Assembly (NCBI GenBank): GCA_018261615.1
Contig: JAGTSE010000006.1
Coordinates: 62,001-126,000, forward strand
Direction: 5' to 3'
DNA: 64,000 nucleotides
Source: Pseudomonadota bacterium
GTDB taxonomy: Bacteria > Pseudomonadota > Gammaproteobacteria > Enterobacterales > Enterobacteriaceae
Shown: piece after piece, positions 60,527-64,000 of the stretch
Position numbering within the stretch: position 1 is the first letter of the stretch
Layout: each line of letters opens with the position of its first letter
Made by a program: the position numbers and the translations under genes
The notes under the pieces: model-generated
Databases searched by the model: none
What the model saw: the letters and a program-made list of their open reading frames with translations, nothing else
Told to the model about the DNA's origin: nothing

Positions 60527-61951
60527 TTAATGTTTGATCATCACATGGCGTACCACGGTGTAATCTTCCAGCCCGTACAGCGACATATCTTTGCCATAAC
60601 CAGAGAGTTTCTGCCCGCCGTGCGGCATTTCGCTGATCAGCATAAAATGGGTATTCACCCAGGTGCAGCCATATTGCAGACGCGCGCTTAAGCGATGCGC
60701 CCGCCCGACATCACGGGTCCAGACTGATGATGCCAGCCCGTACTGGGAGTCATTCGCCCAGCCCAGAACCTGCTCTTCATCATCAAACAGCGTTACGCTA
60801 ACCACCGGGCCAAACACTTCGCGCTGCACAATGGCATCTTCCTGTTTCGCCCCAGCCAGCAAGGTTGGCTGATAGTAATATCCTGCGCCCTCACCCTTTT
60901 TCCCGCCGGTGACCACACTGATGTGGCTCAGCATTTTTGCCTCTTCAACGGCTTTACTGACACGCGCCAGATGGGCGACAGAACTCAACGGCCCCAACTC
61001 GGTACTTTCCTCTTCCGGTGGCCCCATTTTCAAGCTGGCGACAGCGGCACCGAGTTTTTCTACCAGCGCATCGTAGATCCCTTTTTGCGCGTAAATCCGG
61101 CATGCTGCAGTGCAATCTTGCCCGGCGTTATAAAAACCAAAGGTGCGCACGCCCTCCACCACGGCGCCGAGATCCGCATCATCAAACACAATTACCGGCG
61201 CTTTGCCACCTAGCTCCATATGGGTACGCTTAATTGACGACGCGGTATGACCAATAATGTGTTCGCCAGTGGAGATCGAACCAGTGAGCGACACCATACG
61301 TACTTTTTCGTGGCTGGTTAATGGATCGCCGACCGTCTGACCGCGACCAAACAGCACATTCAGCACACCAGCCGGGAAGATATCTTTCGCCAGTTCGGCC
61401 AGTTTCAGTGCCGTCAACGGGGTAATTTCCGATGGTTTGATCACCACGCAGTTACCCGCCGCCAGCGCCGGGCCAAGTTTCCATGCCGCCATCATCAGCG
61501 GGTAGTTCCAGGGCGCAATAGATGCCACAACTCCCAGCGGATCGCGGCGGATCATTGACGTGTGTCCTTCCAGATACTCCCCGGCCGCCAGCCCGTTCAG
61601 ACAGCGCGCAGCCCCGGCGAAGAAACGAAACACATCCACTACCGCCGGAATTTCATCATTCAGCACGCAGTGGTAAGGTTTGCCGCAGTTGAGGGATTCC
61701 AGCTGCGCGAAGGTTTCGGCGTTGTCCTCTATCACCTGCGCCAGTTGCAGCAGGCATTTAGCCCGCGCTTTCGGCGTGGTTTGCCCCCAACTGGCAAACG
61801 CACGATCGGCTGCCTGTACCGCCGCATCGACCTGCGCGGCGGAAGCTTCGGCGATCTCCAGCAACATCTCGCCGGTGGCCGGGTTGTAGACAGCCTGTTT
61901 CTCTCCTTCGCCGTTAACCAGTTCTCCATTGATAAACAAGTGATGTTGCAT
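60527..61951 (-). CDS. patD: Gamma-aminobutyraldehyde dehydrogenase PatD (YdcW)
   Basis: 474 residues, the E. coli length. Class-3-type aldehyde dehydrogenase: NAD loop LTGSISTG near 224, general-base Glu in MELGGKAP near 245, and catalytic Cys in [10 protein letters not shown] near 280. It oxidises 4-aminobutanal to GABA in putrescine degradation. Last gene of the ydcTUVW transcript on the minus strand. Confidence 0.95.
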   Translation of the reverse strand: MQHHLFINGELVNGEGEKQAVYNPATGEMLLEIAEASAAQVDAAVQAADRAFASWGQTTPKARAKCLLQLAQVIEDNAETFAQLESLNCGKPYHCVLNDEIPAVVDVFRFFAGAARCLNGLAAGEYLEGHTSMIRRDPLGVVASIAPWNYPLMMAAWKLGPALAAGNCVVIKPSEITPLTALKLAELAKDIFPAGVLNVLFGRGQTVGDPLTSHEKVRMVSLTGSISTGEHIIGHTASSIKRTHMELGGKAPVIVFDDADLGAVVEGVRTFGFYNAGQDCTAACRIYAQKGIYDALVEKLGAAVASLKMGPPEEESTELGPLSSVAHLARVSKAVEEAKMLSHISVVTGGKKGEGAGYYYQPTLLAGAKQEDAIVQREVFGPVVSVTLFDDEEQVLGWANDSQYGLASSVWTRDVGRAHRLSARLQYGCTWVNTHFMLISEMPHGGQKLSGYGKDMSLYGLEDYTVVRHVMIKH

Positions 61952-61975
61952 AGTTCTGTCCTTCAGCTTGGTGTG

Positions 61976-62782
61976 TTATTTGCCGGTTCCGGCAACGGTG
62001 TCGGTATCGCGTGTCAGCCACCAGGCACCGAGAATAGGTAACATCGTCGCCAACATCACCAGCAGCGCCACCACATTGGTCACCGGCACATCGCGCGGGC
62101 GGCCCAACTGGTTCAGCAGCCACAGTGGCAGAGTGCGCTCATGGCCTGCGGTAAATGTGGTGACGATGATTTCGTCAAACGACAGCGCAAACGCCAGCAT
62201 CCCCCCGGCCAGCAGCGCCGAACCGAGATTCGGCAGCACCACATAGCGAAAGGTTTGCCAGCCGTTGGCACCCAGGTCCATCGAGGCTTCCACCTGGCTC
62301 CATGAGGTGCGTCGGAAACGGGCGATGACGTTGTTAAACACCACCACCACGCAAAACGTCGCGTGCCCGATAACAATGGTGAAAAAACCCGGCTCCAGAT
62401 TGACCGCTTTGAAGGCAGTCAGCAGCGCCAGCCCAGTAATGATCCCTGGCAACGCTATCGGCAACAGTAGTAACAGCGAGATCGCGTTCTTGCCAAAAAA
62501 CTCGCTGCGCCATAAGGCCGTTGCAGCAAGTGTGCCAAGAATCAAGGCGATTGCCGTCGCCAGCGCCGCAATCTGAAGTGACAGTGTCACTGCGTCAAGG
62601 ATATCCCCGCGTACCGCCGCGAGGCGGAACCAGCGCAGCGTAAAGCCCTGCGGCGGGAAACTGAATGCCGCGTCCTCGGTATTGAAAGCATAGATGGCAA
62701 TGATCAATAGCGGGAAATGGAGAAAGATAACGCCGCCCCATGCAGCGACTTTGAGAAAAAACGGTGCGCGGTCAGAGTGCAT
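61976..62782 (-). CDS. ydcV: YdcV, polyamine-type ABC permease
   Basis: 268 residues with six membrane helices and the permease EAA loop ([21 protein letters not shown] near 170-190). PotC-type partner of YdcU in a putative spermidine/putrescine importer. The start overlaps the end of ydcU by 11 bases. Confidence 0.93.
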   Translation of the reverse strand: MHSDRAPFFLKVAAWGGVIFLHFPLLIIAIYAFNTEDAAFSFPPQGFTLRWFRLAAVRGDILDAVTLSLQIAALATAIALILGTLAATALWRSEFFGKNAISLLLLLPIALPGIITGLALLTAFKAVNLEPGFFTIVIGHATFCVVVVFNNVIARFRRTSWSQVEASMDLGANGWQTFRYVVLPNLGSALLAGGMLAFALSFDEIIVTTFTAGHERTLPLWLLNQLGRPRDVPVTNVVALLVMLATMLPILGAWWLTRDTDTVAGTGK

Positions 62783-63707
62783 CGAATGCTCCCAGACGTT
62801 TCACGAACGCCAGATAAAGGGCTATCAACACGATGGGCACCAGCGTAAAGGCGGCGGCCATCGGCATATTGCCAATCGCGCCCTGTTGCGCATATACCAT
62901 GTTGCCAATGAAGTAACCCGGCGGCCCCACCAGTTGAGGCACGATAAAATCGCCCAGCGTCAGAGAGAAGGTGAAAATCGACCCGGCCGCCACGCCCGGA
63001 ATGGCCAGTGGCAACACCACATAACGGAAGGTCTGGCGTGGATGCGCGCCCAAATCGGCGGAAGCCTGCAACAGCGAGGGCGGCAGTCGTTCCAGCGCCG
63101 CCTGAATCGGTAAAATCATAAACGGCAGCCAGATATAGACGAACACCAGAAAACGCCCCAGCCCGGAGGTGGAGAGCGTGTTACCGCCGACGGCGGGCAG
63201 CGTCAGAAAGGTGGTTAAAAGCGGCTCCAACCCCAGGTGGCTTAAAAACCACTGCGCCACGCCATCTTTTGCCAACAGCAGCGTCCACGCATAGGCTTTG
63301 ACAATATAACTGGCCCACATTGGCAACATCACGGCGATATAGAAAAACGCCTTCCATTTCCCCTGCGCATAACGCGCCATATACCACGCCATCGGGAAGG
63401 CGAGAATTGCGCTCGCCACGGTGACGGTAATCGCCATCATCAGGGTGCGCACGATGATGTCGTAATTCGCCGGGTTGAACAGCGCTTGCAGGTTGGCCAG
63501 CGTTAAATCCTGCGTTACCGACATGGTGAAGTCGTCGAAGGTGTAAAAACCCTGCCACAGCAGGGTTAGCAGCGAACCCAAATAGACAATGCCGAACCAC
63601 ATCAGTGGTCCCAACAACAAGAGGAGCAGCCCAAGCAGTGGTTTGCGCCAGAATACCCCGCTCAGGCTGGCACGTCGGCGGGCAGTTAACGGAATACTCA
63701 TTGCCAT
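62772..63707 (-). CDS. ydcU: YdcU, polyamine-type ABC permease
   Basis: 311 residues, PotB-type permease with six helices and an EAA loop ([21 protein letters not shown] near 223-243). Start MAMSIPL, one base after the ydcT stop. Forms the membrane channel with YdcV. Confidence 0.93.
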   Translation of the reverse strand: MAMSIPLTARRRASLSGVFWRKPLLGLLLLLLGPLMWFGIVYLGSLLTLLWQGFYTFDDFTMSVTQDLTLANLQALFNPANYDIIVRTLMMAITVTVASAILAFPMAWYMARYAQGKWKAFFYIAVMLPMWASYIVKAYAWTLLLAKDGVAQWFLSHLGLEPLLTTFLTLPAVGGNTLSTSGLGRFLVFVYIWLPFMILPIQAALERLPPSLLQASADLGAHPRQTFRYVVLPLAIPGVAAGSIFTFSLTLGDFIVPQLVGPPGYFIGNMVYAQQGAIGNMPMAAAFTLVPIVLIALYLAFVKRLGAFDAL

Positions 63708-63708
63708 T

Positions 63709-64000
63709 TCACCCCGCTCCCTGCAACGGTACCATCGCGTCCCGCGACCATGAAATCTGCACCTGATGCCCCGGCGTCAGCGTTTCCGTCAGCGACACGC
63801 CAGAGAGATTCGCCTGGCTAACCAGCAATTTCTCCCCCTGCGCCAGCAGCAGTTCAAAACGTGTCGCCGCTCCCTGGTACTGCACGGCCTGCACCACAGC
63901 ATTGACTTCAATTTCCCCTGGCGCGTTCAGGCGAATATGTTCCGGGCGCAATGAAAAAGTGCCCTGCATTCCACACAGTTTGCTGGCAAGCTCCTGACTG
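63709..64000 (-). CDS. ydcT: YdcT, polyamine-type ABC ATPase (C-terminal part)
   Basis: Only the last 97 or so residues are in the window: the TOBE regulatory domain (FSLRPEHIRL, VQAVQYQGAATRFELLLAQG, VQISWSRDAMVPL). The ATP-binding domain lies beyond the right edge. Operon order ydcT-U-V-patD is as in E. coli. Confidence 0.85.
   Translation of the reverse strand, partial: SQELASKLCGMQGTFSLRPEHIRLNAPGEIEVNAVVQAVQYQGAATRFELLLAQGEKLLVSQANLSGVSLTETLTPGHQVQISWSRDAMVPLQGAG

Noticed and set aside
1..64000. Search for CRISPR arrays, tRNA/rRNA genes, prophage or integron signatures
   Set aside because: No regularly spaced repeats, cloverleaf-like segments, integrase or phage structural genes were recognised by eye.

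Overview
The window is a chromosomal segment of an enteric bacterium (Enterobacteriaceae, in the range of Citrobacter, Enterobacter, Kosakonia or Salmonella; the genus cannot be fixed from sequence alone). From about 16 kb to the right end it follows the Escherichia coli/Salmonella gene order around E. coli minute 32-33: sra, maeA, (yddG), smvA/smvR, nhoA, yddH, pptA, ansP, mcbR, curA, mnaT, ydcZ, ydcY, ortT, patD, ydcV, ydcU, ydcT. Accessory blocks are inserted between these backbone genes. No tRNA, rRNA or CRISPR array was recognised.

Left part (1-16 kb). An endonuclease/exonuclease/phosphatase protein runs off the left edge. It is followed by a scar zone (1.25-3.8 kb) made of pieces of a LysR regulator, a histidine kinase, a TIM-barrel amidohydrolase and a thiamine-pyrophosphate enzyme. 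An intact GNAT acetyltransferase and a DoxX protein survive among them. Next come a blue-light BLUF-EAL phosphodiesterase and a GntR regulator. The regulator is divergent from an operon of two MmgE/PrpD paralogues, a TSUP permease and a complete AapJQMP-type amino-acid ABC transporter. A chemoreceptor remnant and a PL5 alginate lyase close this part.

Middle (16-34 kb). Backbone sra-maeA is followed by an ABC-F ATPase with a 27-codon leader ORF and a structured leader, cyuP-cyuA (yhaO-yhaM; thiol amino-acid import and degradation), an AraJ-like exporter, a yddG pseudogene, smvA/smvR, nhoA, an Fbp-type ABC transporter and a membrane GAF-GGDEF cyclase beside yddH.

Island (34.3-38.9 kb). Between yddH and pptA lies an AT-richer insertion. 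It holds an esterase remnant, a gutted GH3 gene, an intact GH18 protein, an AmiD-like lipoprotein amidase, an ISL3-family transposase remnant and a short stretch resembling pMB1/ColE1 plasmid sequence.

Right part (38.9-64 kb). A LacI regulator faces a broken L-talarate/galactarate dehydratase. ansP follows, then a LysR-controlled tautomerase/DUF4865/carboxymuconolactone decarboxylase trio, mcbR, curA and mnaT-ydcZ-ydcY. The srfABC operon encodes an actin/Hsp70-fold ATPase, a P-loop-like protein and a membrane-anchored partner. After it come an alpha/beta hydrolase behind a nested palindrome and two tandem OrtT-type membrane toxins, one of them overwritten at its 3' end by an ERIC element. The window ends in the patD-ydcVUT GABA/polyamine cluster.

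Two themes stand out. The first is possible undescribed systems: the leader-controlled ABC-F gene, the GntR/double-PrpD/Aap operon and srfABC. The second is repeated decay by internal deletion, in which both gene ends are kept and the middle is lost (TPP enzyme, GH3, chemoreceptor).
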